DNA from: Dichomitus squalens LYAD-421 SS1
Lineage: Eukaryota > Basidiomycota > Agaricomycetes > Polyporales > Polyporaceae
DNA: 50,220 nucleotides
Direction: 5' to 3'
Assembly (NCBI RefSeq): GCF_000275845.1
Contig: NW_006766944.1
Location: 99,303 to 149,522 of the forward strand
Shown: piece by piece, positions 24,848 to 39,700 of the stretch
How the letters are laid out: each line of letters begins with the position of its first letter
How positions within the stretch are numbered: the stretch's first letter is position 1
Program-made: the position numbers and the translations under genes
Notes under the pieces: generated by a model
Database searches by the model: none
What the model was told of the DNA's origin: nothing
Seen by the model: only the letters and a program-made list of their open reading frames with translations

Positions 24848-25909
24848 TGATGATGCACAAAATGGAGAAATGTTAGTGTTGCCTCAAAAGTCCCTCTGAG
24901 GATCCTGACCTTTTTCGCTGACTATGATCTCAGCCTTGATCTGGCCATTTCACGCAAATTTTAGTCAATTGCAGGCGTCACGATGGCTTTGTGGTCGACT
25001 GGTTGGGTGTACTGTCGAGGGTCTTGGACAGTCGTTTCCGCTCGAAGCAATCTTAACAGCCATAGTTTGTACTCAGAGCAGGCTATAATATATTGTCCTT
25101 GTCAACGTTACCGAGAATGGAACGGAAGGTTCATCTCTCTGACATGCGCGCGTCGGAGGGCCAGAGATTGAATGACGCAACAGGAACCAACAGATCGCAA
25201 GTGCGCTTCCATCCTCATTTCCTCTCTGCTGCTCGCCCTGACGACCATCTGTCACTGGATCCAGGAAAGCAATGCAGGATGTTGAAGGAGTACGCGTGTG
25301 CTCGCGAACATGCTGTATCACGCGAGTACAGTGTCAGAAAGGAGGAAATACATCTGAACGTTCATGTTCGTCGCAGCAAGTTGCTGTTCATCTCACAGCT
25401 CGTCCGCCTAGTTGCCATGTCACAGCAGATAGCATCTACCACTTGATGATTGTAGCTATACTGCGAAGCGTCTTTCACCGTTGGTAGGCTGGTTGAACAG
25501 AAAAGGTAAGTATCTCAGCATATTGCATGCATTGTGCCTTCTGTGCGCAAGGCTCTCATCTTCCACAGGTCACGCAGGCAGTCGGTAGTACAACAACAAC
25601 ACACGGTTTTCTATCGAGCGCTCGACGAGTCCAATCTCTGAAAATCTGCTGGCTGCACGAGAGCCCCTCGTCTTTCAGATCTCTCAGGTGCACTCCGCTC
25701 CCTCTGTGCAACTCAGGCCGTTTACGATACGGGTGAGCGTCTCGTGGTAACTCTTTTCTCGTGGTTCTGACGGCCCTATAGAGGTGTGCCCGGCTGATCA
25801 CGTCCGCGTGGAGTATACGTTCCTTTAGGAGGTCAGTGAAATGCCTTATCATCTTACGCCGAATACCACTCCATCTGAGCTCTCCTCATGATTACTTCTA
25901 TCAGAGAGA
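24848..25909. other. Intergenic
   Basis: No gene is supported. A block at 25353-25376 resembles 31714-31738, each some hundreds of bases upstream of a WDPxxF-tail gene. Confidence 0.4.
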
Positions 25910-27297
25910 ATGCCATCTTCGACTGCTGCCTCCGGCAACGCACACGGCTCTGATATGATTATTCTTCACCTAGGGCTAAACCCTCCTACGCAATGCGGTT
26001 CATTTCAGTTTTCGTGGACAGGGGGCCAGTCTCCTTTCACAGTGAATATCAACGCAATAATAACGGACGATACTCGCGAGTTAGGACCGACAAATGCCTC
26101 CACCTTTGTGTGGACACCCGTGGACTTTCCTGCACTTTTCCAGTTTTGGGCGCACGTCAGCGATGGAAACGGGCACGTCTCAAACCCGAAACTCTTTGGC
26201 CCCATTCAAGGGACGAGCCTCAACTCCAATTGCCTCGGAACGCTCTCTCTACTGGTCCCTAGTACCGCAGAATTATTACCTCAACCTTATTCCTTGACAA
26301 TCGCAGATGCTCCGACTTCATCATCTTCATCGATAACCGCCACTACACCTTCCCCGTCAGCAACGATGTCGTCCTCATTGGGGCCAGCACACGTTCCAAT
26401 CAGGGAATCCTCAACTACGGAGTTGCCATCGGTAGAACCCATACCCACACATGGGAAACCTAGCTCCACTTCAGGAGACGATGACAGCCAGTCAGACACC
26501 TCTCTCCTTCATCCGATGACTCCGATGGGCCAAGCCACAACTTCTACGAACCTTCCTGACCCACCCTCTGTTTCGAACCATAGCTCGCCCCGCGTCCTGA
26601 AGCATAGTGGTCTTGCAGGAATTGTTGTCGGCTGCCTAGTCATCGCTGCTTTTGCAGCGTTCGCAGTCTTCGCCCTGCGGAAGCGACGACGTGCGACGCG
26701 GCAGTTGCGGATACGATCTATGTCAAGCATTGGCACCCTTGACTTTACCAGTGCGTCCAGAGTTTTTTTCACCATCGTTGATAACGACATCTCAGAGTCA
26801 TCATCATTGCAGACGCGAGCCGTCCTACCACATGGTCCGACTTATGTCCATCCGAGCCCGGACAGCCCTACGGTTCCAACAAAGGCGTCACGGAATGGGA
26901 TCCAGACATGTTCGCGCAGGAGAAGCGGAGACCGCCTCAATACCTCTTCTCTTCCCGCTCCGCCCAGCGCTCAAGCAAGCGGACTCCGAGGAACGCGCGA
27001 GTCACTGCCCTGTCCACAATCACCGAGCAGAGTGTCCAATCAAACACTCTTTCAGATGCAGACCGCGACGACCTCTCCGATACGGAACGGACACTTCCCT
27101 CGTACCCACCTCTTAGACCCCAGCCCATGTCCCCCTCAGCCTCCGATCAAGCGAGGTCGCAGTACGTTCAAGTTAACTTTCCCGTGGCACCTCAGGCGGT
27201 GCAGTCGCCGAAGAACCCATTCCGCGCGCGATTGTTAGCCGCGTCCAGTGACAGCGCTCGGCCCTGGAACGCTCAGGAGAACGATCTTTGGAAGTAG
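25910..27297 (+). CDS. WTGG-type receptor-like protein with WDPxxF tail
   Basis: Exons 25910-26750 and 26813-27297 (62-nt phase-1 intron) encode 441 aa. The ectodomain has PPTQCGSFQFSWTGGQSPFT, WTPVDFPA and LNSNCLG. A Ser/Thr stalk of about 120 residues follows, then a helix (GIVVGCLVIAAFAAFAVFAL) and RKRRRATR. After the intron the tail begins NASRPTTWSD and carries GVTEWDPDMFAQEKRRPP. It is long, Ser-rich and ends in a polar stretch. The uninterrupted frame through the intron gives a basic, low-quality C-terminus, so splicing is preferred. A signal peptide is not evident at this ATG, and a 5' exon is probably missing. Confidence 0.8.
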
Positions 27298-28422
27298 CTG
27301 CGGCGCTATTCGCCTCCGTGTCACCGGATGCAGTGCTCTTCTCACGCGTGGCCGGAGCGTTGTTTGCGGCCATTTGGCGTTCATCATGGAACGACGGACT
27401 TTCGGTCGAGTGACGTTTGTCATAGAACCACACTTGGAAGATACCTTTCACTGTTGTACTCAATGTATGTCTCTCCCTGGCTATCTAATTGTTAGAGCAG
27501 TGCTCTGCACGACGCGGAACCTGTTAAACACATGCATATCACAGAAACGTAGAGACCTTCCCTGAACTGCTGGGCCATACATCTGGACTATAGTCTGTCA
27601 CTCTGGAGCTTTGATAAGTTCGGGATCGGACAAGGCGAGACATAGCTCAGCTCGCATTGCATTCCGTGTGCTTCGGCCGCATAGTCACGGGGGTTCTGCA
27701 GGCGCGTCACGGTCATGTGCCTGTGTCACCCCGTGCGCCTCCCGTGCGCGTACGACGTGGCACTGGCGCGCTTACGCTGGCATACGCAAGTACTAATACT
27801 GTCAATCGGGACTTGGAACAAAGACTTGAAAACAGTAACACGCTGTCTGTGTGGTCTACTTCTTTTGATCTCGCTCGATACAAGGATTCATAGGCATTCC
27901 CTTCCTGATTCCACCACAGTCTAACGATGCATCATGGCGTCGGTGAGCGATGCTACCTCAATTCTTCATCATCCTGATGTAGATCGATCCCACAGACTGT
28001 CTGTGTTTCTGGAACCGCTAGGTGACAGATCACTCTTTAAGCCGCATTACCAGGTGATTCACGCAACCATAGTTGTCGGCGAAGTTATCGTTGCTACGGC
28101 GCTCCATTCATCTATCTGTGAACGAGATATAATCAGAGCTGTCGAACCCTCGTGACATCAGGAATGAGCCCCGTCTCTAGGTGCAGAGGGTCCACTCTTA
28201 TTTCACCGAGCAATCGTACACAGTTGTAGCGTGTTTGGGCTCGAATAATCCTGCTAGATGGTACTCGAGGTGAGTAGTGTCTTCTTGTTTTCCATTTGAT
28301 CCGACGGCGCTGAACACGTTCTAATTGTTCGTGCTGGACAAGGACATTGAGAGTCTCTATTATCTCGACTGTCAAAAATACTAGGCAGTCCCTGTTTTGG
28401 TATCTCTGTTGACAGTGACGGT
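27298..28422. other. Intergenic
   Basis: Nothing recognisable. Any 5' exon of the following stalk-type gene would be here. Confidence 0.45.
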
Positions 28423-29740
28423 ATGAGACTCCTTCGTCCCTCCCCATCGACGCATAACATCACTTTTCTTGCCAGTGATATAGGGTCTGCCGTTGTATTC
28501 TTGCAGAGCATAACTCATATGCCCGACCACCACGTACTGGAAGAACTGCGCTCATCAGACACTGGAGAACTATGCGAGTCCGCGAGATGTCCAGGACCTT
28601 TTTCGCTCCCATGTCCCTTCTGCCCTCTGCTCTCATCCATTATATCCCCCTTTCTGCCCCATTTGACGCATACTCCTCGTCCTACCACCCTTACTACTTT
28701 CCTCCAAACGCACGGTCAAAGCACTGTCACAACGACTCGTACGGCCACAATCATCGACCCGGGGAACGTTGTTACTAGCCAAGCGCCAAGTGCAGCTGAT
28801 ACTACAGTACCTAAGGGGCAACCGACACCGGGCCCATCGTTTTCGTCAGAACCCGGTCATACATTGTCCAGTCCAGTACCGTTGGTAGCATCGCCCACAA
28901 TCCACGCGTCAGCAGCCCCGAAATCTATCACGACGAGCCAACCGCCACCTGTCCCGACACCCTCATCTTCGTCGTCAGCCCCTCAGTTGTCAGGATCACC
29001 ACAACCCCAAAGTCCATTGCACCCTCATGGGCTGAGCGCTTTGGCCATCACTGTCATCACCCTTGCTTGCGTTGGGGCACTTGTCATCATCATCGGAGCG
29101 GCCTTTGTTCTCCGGAAGTGCACCCGAAAGAGGTCGAATCGCTTCGATGACCACCGGTGGTGGCATATCCAGCGACAGAGATACGATGGTATGTGTTCAT
29201 TATTAGGCATGATTTCGAGAGTACCCGATGCTGACCGGTGGCGGTTCGTACGCGGGAACTCTTTCGCACACAGGTTCCTCAAGTAACAAGATCAGCTCTA
29301 CTTGGACTTGGTCATGGTTTGGTACTCTTCCGCTCGACTCGCAATTCGAACCATCACGCAGTGCCACCTCTCTCGACATGCTGTCTGAAAAAGCATTTCC
29401 GGTGGACGGGAGCGTCCAAGGCAGCGCGGGCCATCTCAGTGCCGGCGGTGCGAGACGGGCGAGGGTTGAGCACCCCTCTCCTCTCCCGACGCCCGAGCCG
29501 GATGTGTACCTATCCTACCCAGAGCAGGTCATGCAGAGCTCCACTCGTTGTTCTCCGACCGCCCCCGAACTCCTTGCCTTGGCAGGCACGGAATATACTG
29601 TCTCGGTGCTAATCGCACGATCAGCCCATGCTCGCTCACCACTTCATGCACCGCTCGTTGAAGACCTTAGGGACGGAGGGATATCGAGGGCTACTGAGGG
29701 TACGGGGGCCTCTGAGATGACCAGTGTCGATGCGCTATGA
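28423..29740 (+). CDS. Stalk-type single-pass membrane protein with W-SWFG tail
   Basis: Exons 28423-29188 and 29274-29740 (85-nt phase-1 intron) encode up to 410 aa; the ATG at 28519 is an alternative start. The lumenal part is a Thr/Pro/Ser stalk including STVTTTRTATI, similar to the stalk of the gene at 33.9 kb. The helix is LAITVITLACVGALVIIIGA followed by RKCTRKR. After the intron the tail begins GSSSNKISSTWTWSWFG. An almost identical start of tail, KLSWSWFGS, is found in the dead copy at 30.4 kb. No PPxY or WDPxxF motif is seen. There is no clear signal peptide. Confidence 0.68.
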
Positions 29741-30388
29741 ATGGTGATCGGGGATAGGACTTATTGGATGTGTGTGGAAACGCAGGGACAAGGACGCCGA
29801 TCAACGAGTTTCTTGTTGTACTCCCGTACGCTCATTACTTGTACGTTCATTATTAGATTTAGTTCTTCTGAACAACAAGTCTCAGCCTTTTGGCGCTACT
29901 CGGGACTGGGAGCATGACGCTTCTACGTTCACGATGATTCTCATGGGCAATTTGGATGTAATCACTTAATAGATTCTAGTCTTGTATGTCCTAAGCTTCT
30001 TATCGTGTAACGCCCTATTGAGCAGCACAGCGCCGATGCCGCTTCGCTGAAGCCACCCGTATCACAGCCAGGACCGCCGCGATCCTTAGATCCGTGGTCC
30101 TGTACACCCCTGCCTACCCAGAAAACCAGAATCGCTGCGCCACAGATGTCGCCAATGCAGACATCTCATTCTGTCATGCAGCCTTCAATTTCGTGATTTC
30201 AAACCCACTTTCGTATTGCCACCTTCCCAGACTCCCCGCTCCGTTCATCGTGACATCATCGAAACCTGTGAATGGCTCTTTTGGGAGCAATAGCAAAGGC
30301 ACAGCCTCACTACCGGCGTTCGAGGTGAACCTCCGTCAGATCAGACCAGACCGGACCTTTGATGTGCCACTCTAACTCTAACCCACAG
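29741..30388. other. Intergenic, decayed 5' part of the 30.4-kb remnant
   Basis: A frame at 30094-30375 precedes the remnant and may be a worn ectodomain, but it has no identifiable motif. Confidence 0.35.
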
Positions 30389-30780
30389 TCTGCGGCTTCA
30401 TCTCTTCAATCAGTGGCGACTTCTACTTCCATTCTTGCATCTGCCAATCGAAGCCTTCGCGTGAGCTCAAAGGCCGCTATTGCTCTTGGTCTCACGCAGA
30501 TCTGGAGCTCCTTCTCCTAATCACGTTCATCCTATTCCGGAAGCACGCTTGGAGATTGAGACGCCACTCGTCCGCCCTTCGCTTCCAACATGCGTCCCTT
30601 CGATGTGCCGTCGACAGTGTCTAAACTCGCTGCTCCTGATGCATAAATTCCCCAAGTAGGCCAATCAAATTGTCGTGGTCGTGGTTTGGCTCATTTTCGG
30701 CTGAACAGCAGGCCAGCCTGCGGTCTGTAGATGGTCATCGTCAAACGATGGACATGAACAACTGTCTGACACATACACAG
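30389..30780 (+). pseudogene. Decayed paralog of the W-SWFG receptor-like gene
   Basis: A Ser/Thr stalk frame (SVATSTSILASANRSLR) runs into the start of a helix (AAIALGL) and then stops. The rest of the helix and the basic stop-transfer run (LLLLITFILFRKHAWRLRR) continue in another frame. About 100 nt downstream the tail exon KLSWSWFGSFSAEQQ reappears, homologous to the tail of the gene at 28.4 kb. At least one frameshift lies inside the helix near 30500-30515, and the linking exon has stops. It is a clear dead copy next to its probable source gene. Confidence 0.65.
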
Positions 30781-33700
30781 GGTCTAAATCATTGGAGGCC
30801 TCCGCGTCTATACTGGGAGTACATAGGCCAAAGCCGCTAATCCTGGGCCTCCGGCCTTCGGTATATAGAGATGCATCTTCATGGCTAGAACATGCTGCTC
30901 TGACTCGCGCATCGCTCAGTAGCGCCTTTTAGAAGACAATGACGCAATATCACGGGGCGAGAGGATAGTTGAGCACACAAATTCATGTGTCACACAAAGC
31001 ATGCCGACATGCTCTGAGGAGGGGGCTCACGAAACTGTAGTACGGAAAAATTCTTCAGTTGCTTCGCTGCTCTAAGCGCCGCCTGTCAGTTGTTGGTCGT
31101 CGTCACGGAACACTGCTACAAGATGGTTCCACAAACCCGAACTACACAATGCTGGGTAGGAAGACTTAGTAAATGGCATGGAGAGCCTGTCTATAGATCT
31201 GTTCGTTGCGGAAACATAAGCGTCACTTCGTTCGGTTTCAGCATCGCTGATATTACTGTTGGCCTAGTAACTAGTATCAGTGTAGAAAGTCGCCCTAATC
31301 CTATACCCTTGTCCGCATCCAATACTACCGTCTGATACATACAACATCAATATCTCTGTCATCTGTCAATTACGTTACGCCGCTGCTCAGTCCCTGACTG
31401 TATGTGGTTCACTAGCTTCCCCAATTTCACCTGTATCTCAGAATATACTTCCTCCATATGTTGAAGCTCGTGGTCTTTGAGCCATTCACCGCCTAGAACC
31501 CGGCATAACGATACGCCGCGCACTGGTCACTTAAGCTAGGTGCAACCTTCCTTTGCCTTCTTCTTGTGGCTCGCTCCAAATACGTCAAAGTTACAAATTC
31601 CGATCTATACTACTCCATCGTGATGATCAGTGCTGTCCTTCGGTGCATGAGCTGTTGAGTATCCAGAATTTCCAGCAAAATACCCGAGTCGACCTGAGAG
31701 ACAAAAACTGTCATTGAACGTTCAGATGTTCATCGCAGAATCAGAAGGGTAACAGTGTCTTTCCATCTGGGGAACCCTCTGGGTACAGGTGTCAAACGGC
31801 GAGGGCGCAGCTATTTCATCTTCGTAGGTTCCAAGGTGAGAGAGGCTAGATCTTCATTCTTCCCTGTCGCCTCCCAACTCCTATTGAACAGGAGACTGCT
31901 TTGATTCTGCGAGAAACTATCGGACCAAGGATACTGCTGGACTTATTTGCCTCTGTGAGTGGATATGTTCATAACATATTCATCTTAGCCAGAGCTGAAG
32001 CAGCGTCCTTTGCTGTACCAGTTCATCCGAGTCATACAGGATAAACCCAATGGAAATGCTTCCTCATACACCAAGACTCTACAAACCCATCTCAGCCCTG
32101 ATAACGGCACCTTCATTCACTCTCGGAGGTGGTGGAGTCTTTCCAAGAATGGACAACCCATAGTACGACCATTGTCTTTGAGATTGTATGCCATCCATGA
32201 CTAACTGATAGTATGGCTTTCCTCCACGCTACATGTAGTTCCGCTACTCATATCTCTATAACGTCAACTTCCACTCCGTGTACGTCATCCGACACGTCAA
32301 CCCGATCAACAGGATCTCAATCGACCACGGAAACATCGACTCAAACAATCATGCCCTCGAGAGGCTATTCATCGCCGGTACGTTCAATTGGGAGGCACGG
32401 TGGCTCAGTAAAAAAAACCGTGTGGTGTTGACCAATGGTCATCGGTATGCATGAAATTGTGATGTCTCATTACATCGCGATAGACATCGAACATTTTTTC
32501 CACGCATTCACTCTCATCCAAAACTTCAACGCCGTTGAGGAGCTCGTCTGATCCACCCGTGACATATCAAAATACGAGCCTGAAAAGCTCGACTGAAAGC
32601 TATACCAGCACTGCCTTCTGGTCATCCTCGCTGCCATCCCAAAGTGGTACAACTTCTCTGACCGCAAGTTCGCCACGAACCTCTCCCACGGATTCGGAAA
32701 CGATGCAGTCATCTGAAACCACAGACAGCCAGACGACCCTATCTCTTTCAATAACCGCGACGCTTCCCACCGCACTCAGCTCGTTGTCGGCAAAGCCTCG
32801 GACATCACATGGGCAGAATCTGGGGATTAGGGTTGGAATCGCGATGGGTTCGTTAACAGCCATTGCGCTCGTTGTGCTTGGACTGTTGTATTTCCGCAAG
32901 TGGAGTAACTATAGAACTCAACGGGCTAAGGAAGAGTCGGGATTGCATAGCGAACCAAGCTACCCCGGTACGACAATCTTTCCAGCTTCGATTATTTCTG
33001 CCCCTTGATATTGCCTTCTTAAATGTCGCGCTTGTCCAGACTCGTCTATATGTGCCGACGACGATGCGGCCTCCCACTTGTCCGAATACGAATCGGAGAA
33101 ACCCATCACAGCTTGGGACCCACGGCTCTTTATACGAGAGAAGACGCATACCCCGCCTTCGCTCTCGCCACCAATGCAGCCTACCTCACTTTCGACGTCG
33201 TAATCGCTCTCTCTCTAGGACGGCATCAACCCGCATCAGTCCAACATATGATATGAGCTGTGTATCTTGTCTCATTCTCCTATCCTGCTCCCAGTATGAT
33301 GCGTTGGCTACGTACGGTGTAGTTTTCTTGAAATTGGACACCAGATAGACTGATGCGGAACGCGGTAGCTCTGGGTTACTTCGGTGATGTCGATTGTATC
33401 ACATTGTCATAACATTCTGCAACTGCACTGCCTCGAGCTACGATGTCAAGATATGACAACTATGAGTGATTGTGCTTTGGTACTTTGGTTCAAACCCTAT
33501 TTCCATGTGCCCAATCTGACAATCACCTCAGTATCCATTAGCAATAGTCTTGGAAGCTTGACCGGGTCAGTTGTCTCCATATTGCTACCCTTCTCGGACG
33601 GAAATGTTGAAGCAACCAACGCATGGCAGTCGCTCAGACGACCGTGAGGTAGGAAGATCACGGAGAGGGATCCTCAACGAAACTGACATCTAGCCTGCGC

Positions 33701-36700
33701 ACAGGCTGTAGGGAGGTCGAAGCTCCTGAGAGTACAGATATCGGGGCTTGGTGCAGACGTCTCGTGTGTTCTCGCGCACCTACCAAACGCTCCTTTGCAT
33801 TCCTACATTCGACTCCGCAGGATGGCTAGCTGCAGCCCCGACATCTCCCGCAAAGGTACAATTGATATGGGCCCACTGCACTCGAATGACCTCTGAACAT
33901 GAACATACAGGAGGGTTGGCAACGCATCAGGGCCGAAACGACCCACGGGCATGCAGCGATCCTTGTTCCTCCTTCACTTTTCTGCATATTATTGCCATCA
34001 CAGCCACTATCCTGTCCTTGCTCGTCGCTGGCGCAAACGCGGCATATACACCCAAGCTTAATGATCAAGCCAATCCCTCTCTCAATCAGCGCGCGACATC
34101 TCAACTGGGCTGGCGAGCTGGCCCACCGTCCTCCTCATTGGACAGACTTCGTCTTCCGGAAGGCCACGCACATGAACAACACGGTGACTACCCATGCCCA
34201 CCTGGGTGCAATCACGGAGGTCAGAACCAGCCCCTTCCCCGAGGTTTGCCCAAGAGCCTCATGCCGAAAACTGTCGACATCGGAGACAGGAGACTGCGCC
34301 CTACCTCGCTACTACTCCACCAGAGGGGATTTACAACCGTGACGACGACGACGGTCTTTACGACCAGGACGTCCACTGTTATCATCCAGCCTCATCTACC
34401 CAACCAGCAGAATCGAACGCCATCACAGTCACAGTCACTTGCAACTACCCATCCCGCGACGCCCCCCTCTTCTTCTAGCCCGCCATCGCAGGCCATGTCA
34501 AACACACCAGGGTCCGCGAGCAGTAGCAAGACGTCATCATCGACTTCGGACAAAATAATCACACCAACCAGATCATCACCGTCGTCCGCCACAACTATCA
34601 CGACCTCTGCACCATCAACTGCAAGCTCAGCTTCCCAGACAAACAGCTCAGATAGACAGCCGCCGCAACCAGGGAGGGCATTGAGCGAAAGGGTCAAGAT
34701 AGGCATTGCAGCAGGAGGCGGCATGATAATCCTCATACTCGTTATCATTGCGCTATGTCTGCGGCGGAAATACCTTGAGAAGCATGAGATGGAGAGAACT
34801 GCAGCGCGGCCCGCAGGTATGCCTGCATATCGTCGGAAGTGGACATGAACATGCTCACGATCTACGCACAGACCTAAACCCTCCACCGTACCTGCACCTC
34901 TCCATTGTCACTCCCGAGAAGACGCGGTCCACGAGCAAGGGGTGGGTAGACAGGCGCAGCGTGGCCTCAATCGCGTACTCTGCGCTATCCCCCATGTCCT
35001 TCGTGATGCGGCAGAGCGATACCGAGTCGACAGCAGAGGCGCGGACGGCTGTTGAGGACGCGGTCGACACAGCGGCTCACACACGCACCGCGCAATCTGC
35101 GCACAGCAGTACGAACGAACGACGGCGGATGAGGGCCCTCCCCCCTCTTCCCAAGAGTAGCAAGAGGCAAAGTACACCAACCAACGCCAATAAACTCGCA
35201 CCTGCTATCCCCATTACGCCATTCCTAACTCGCGCACTAAAACCTCAGTGGCGAAACACAGGCACTCCCGAGACCGCGTTCTGAGGGCCAGGCCATCTTG
35301 TCTCAGAATGACCAACATAGAGGTCGCAACACGCGCGGCCACGGATGGTGGGCTTCGCGCCTTTCGCCAAATCGTGGCTACGCGGAGGCGTGCAGGGATA
35401 TGCGGCCTCTTATGCAGCCCGTGACACCAGTCAGCGCAACGGGATACTGAATCGGACACCTTTGAAATTTGGACTTGTAGGCGCACCTTATAGATCGAGC
35501 CTGGACACTCTTCTGTAGCATAGTATTAGACTCATGTATTTTTGGGAATACACGGAGGATCGATGACCGCATTAGTACCGTTGTCCTTCACCGAGTTGTC
35601 CTATAGCGAGTCTTGAGTGCACAATGCCTGGTCAGAGTGAGACACGCGCTTAGAACAGCACTGGTATTGGCGAGATGAGTGTTGTCGAGGTCCTCGCTGA
35701 GCAGAGGTTGTTGGCAGCCAAGTACTGAGCCGTTCAGGAACAGCAAGGAACCCGGCTACTCACCAGTAACCGTGGACCGAGCCGTGGGAAAGCGATCAAA
35801 ATAACATCACGTGAGTGTATGGCCGGACGAGGCACCGCTAACATCGCGAGCGATATCGCTGCGAGTTGAACTCTCCTTGAGCAAGCATTCTTTCACATTC
35901 TGCGACTGCGGCATCGACGGACGAGATGCATGCCGACAACGATGGGCTACACTTTCATGGGTAGACGCGGGCACGGCGTACTGTACGAGGTGAATGAAAA
36001 AACAGAACGGTAGAATATCGGAGTGCCTGCACTCAGCGGAGAGATCATAGCAGTGCAGACCGATGACTGTATTGCCACGGACTGATAATGCAAAGACTCT
36101 AGTACCTTCCCACGCCCAAGGTCAGGCGAGCGACGCGGAATCCGAGTGTTCATCGTTGCTCGATACAACCATGGCGGGGACTCGCTCCAGCTGGCACCGA
36201 TACGACGCCGTTATCAGCCAGCATCCCGACCCTAGAAGACTCCGACGACCCGATGGCTCTGAACGTGTCTCCGCAACCACAGGTTCAAAAGAGACCTCAA
36301 TGGCCAATCATCCGGGATACGGTGATTACTCCCGTCCACGTATACGCTGTCCACGATATGTTGTCGGGTCTCGGTCTACCAACGGAGCTTGTCCTCTACA
36401 TTGTGGAACTCGCAGAATACTGCCCTGTCGTTCGAACCAAACGGAACGAGTACGATAGCGTCATAGTGCACGCCAGAGTGGAGCGTAGTGCGGCACGGCT
36501 CTACTTCCTCTGTCCCCCTCTTCCCGAAACCCTTGATGGGCGCAGGGTGAGAAAGATTGTATGGACGATCAAGGGTGGCGATTTTAGCGATGAAGGTAGC
36601 CCTAGGCCGTGGCAACATCGTGAGTGACTGCTGAGCTTTGTACCGCATGTCAGTGCATTGCTGAACAGTGGTACCCAAGCAGTACGGGAACGCTCTTGGT

Positions 36701-39700
36701 ATGATGCCAGCATCTTCCGCCAAATAGAACTCGGCCCCGACCGCAAGGACGTCACAGCTGCGGGTGGGCTGTATGACGTGTATCAGTCACCCGAAGAGCT
36801 CTGGCAGAAGATCAGAGATGTAGGTTGGACGCTGGTCCCGAACGGCGAGAGCTGCGTCTGGCGTATCCAGACGAACACTATAGGGCAACGTCCAGCTGAA
36901 CCGTACATCATTGAATGGACTCGGCACCAGGAGGCAGACGCAACGCAGGCAATGGGATGCAGTACGGGAGGGGGAGCAAGCTTCATAGAGGCGCTACAGC
37001 CCGGTGATCGAATTGGGCTTTGGATGAGGGTGGTGTCTCCGGGATGGGGCAATTATGATGTAAACAATTATGTGATTAGCGGTTCCCTGGAAATTGTGTA
37101 CGGGGGTTGTTAGTTCCCATCATCACGAATCTTCCCAAACTACCACGCCACCGTGCGTCCAAGACGAGCGAGATATATTCGCATCAGCGCATACGATGGG
37201 ATGGACTTGCATGTAACACGACCTTACCCCGACTCTTCCCTCAGCAGAGTATCGGCGACAAGCTCGCAAGAAAGTAACCTAGCTCGTAGTCGGGCACGAG
37301 CAATGCTTCATATTCCAACATCACATCGAATGCATGGACTCACCTGCGTACTCTTGGTACGAAGCCTGTATAGACAAGGGGGAGAGCAGTGCTTGCGCCG
37401 GCAAATCTCTTGACTCGCAACGGCGGCGGCGGCGTGTGCCATCTGAGACCGTATCATATCTGCGGGAATCATTTCAAGCGACATGCATTCGAATGGACTG
37501 CCAATGGACGCTGGATTTCCAAGGATGCGAGGCACCGTGGTGCGCGCACCGGTGACATCGGAGTGGAGACACGGATCAGGGCGTCGTATCCTAGTTGGGC
37601 AAATCATGTGAATAAGCCGTGTCGAGGTCGCGTACAGGGTTTGGTGGGGAGGCAAAGAACACACAGCTTGTATTGCATACCACAGGATCAGCAAATAGTA
37701 CACAACAGGAGAGACGTTTATGACTACCAGTCAGAGTTGTCCATGCCGCGACATGGATGCGCGAAAGACACGTATCTCGTACCGCAGCACCCTGCCCTCC
37801 TTCAAAACCTCCGTCCTCCATGGTGTAGTCGTCGCGCGCCTGTACTGCTTCGTCTCGAACACATCCAGCGATGTCCACTCATGTATGGCCAGGAATCTGG
37901 ACGGACAGTCCGAACGCACCTTCCCTCCCCGTCCTCATGTTGGTTTTGGCTCTCGCTCTCTCCCACTCTCACTCTCACTCTCGCTGTCCGCCTCCGCCTC
38001 CACCTCGCTCATCGCCTGATCAGAATCGCTGGCCTCGGAATCGATGGCTTCCTTGTACACAAAACGGCGGCTTCGAACCCAACCGGGCACGCGCGATAGG
38101 AGGGGGATGGGTTCCTCGTCCACCGGCAGAACTTGCTCTCGGCGAACTTCATCAAGTCCGCCCCCACGACGGTGATGAATCGAACAGTAGCACGCTCATC
38201 ATCTGTTGTGGTGTCGTTTGACCATGTGGGAGAGAGATGTGGCGTGTCGACTGGCTCGTACACGCGGCCCTCGACGGACTCGGCGCGACGCTTTTCGAGC
38301 GCGTGTTTCTCGCGGAGGGCAATGTACGCGGGGTCGTAGACGGTACTGGGGAGCACCAAGTCGTAGAGGCAGAGATAGATCGGTAACTTGCAATCCGCAG
38401 CAATGAAGTGCGTGCAGGAGAGGAAGAAAGAGTCGTCATGTATGTCGAAGAGGGAAGGGGTACGCTCAGTTTCGTGCCATTTGTAGAAGGCGGAGTCGTG
38501 CACATGGCGTGCAGGGTTGGTATAGACCCAGAGAAGGATGCGCTCGCCCAGGAACATTGAATTCGCGGATGATGATGGTGAAGAAGCTACTAGTGCGCCT
38601 CCGAGGCGCAGGCACAGATCCAAGGGGGGAAGCAGGCATAAGTAGTTGGGATGGGTCTGCGTCATCGGTAGACAGATGCGATGGCAGCGGGACGAACCTT
38701 TCAGGCACGCATGCGTGTATTCGAGTTGTATCCAACTCAGCCATAGAGGCTGTTCAACCTAGCTATTCGCGGGATTGGGAGAAAGACATAGGCCAATGCG
38801 ATAGTTGAGGTCGCAGAAGGGTGGGCGTAGAATGAGATGCTCACCGTGGCCGCTAATACCGAGTTTCAACAGGGTGATAGCCAATGCAGTGAACGTGGGA
38901 CATACGTGGAGCGAAGACGCATTGCTGACGTTGTTATGACTTTGAGGCTGCCAGAAAGGCACAGTCGGAAGCCAGTCATGTGATGGATATACGATGCAAA
39001 CCTCCGGAAGATCTTTAGGGGGAAGAGCGGGAGCAGATGTCAACGTCATAGAAAGGACATCATGATATGTCACTTACCATCGTCCCCTGTCTATGCGCTT
39101 CTAGACGAATAAGACCAATGTGACACAGATGATTCACACCGTCTGTATGTGGTAGACGGGGGTTGGCAGTGCCTGCTCTACAAATGCAAGCACTTGTTGG
39201 TGCTCTGCTACTAGGCATAGTCTACAGATGGATCTTCCAGTTGAGAGTCTAAGTTAGCCAGATCAAACGCCTTCAACCTCGCGCAAAGGAAAGGGAGCAT
39301 GTTGACAAAAAGCTACGAGCAGCTAATGCAGGTTGCAGTACTCAAGAGATTGCACTAACTTCCTGAGCCACAACCGTGTGAAAGTCGCCTCGGGCAGAAC
39401 CGGCTGGCCTGTGAGCACGGCTACACCCGCTGCCTGCCACGCATCCATAAATTAGTGACATGCGTCGTCGTCGATCCAAGTCGTTTTGAGAAACCGTTGA
39501 TCTCCACACGACCATAGCCTGTTGATGCATTGACTTTTTCCACATACAACCATATCCTTTCACATGTTGGCGGAATGTCTTACATACCTCCGTGTCTATG
39601 CTGCCATCGGCATACAGCGAAGCGTTTCATTCACGCCGTACATCCACGCTGATATTCAATGAGTTCCATCAGACAGTAGAGACTGTGAACGCAAACTCCC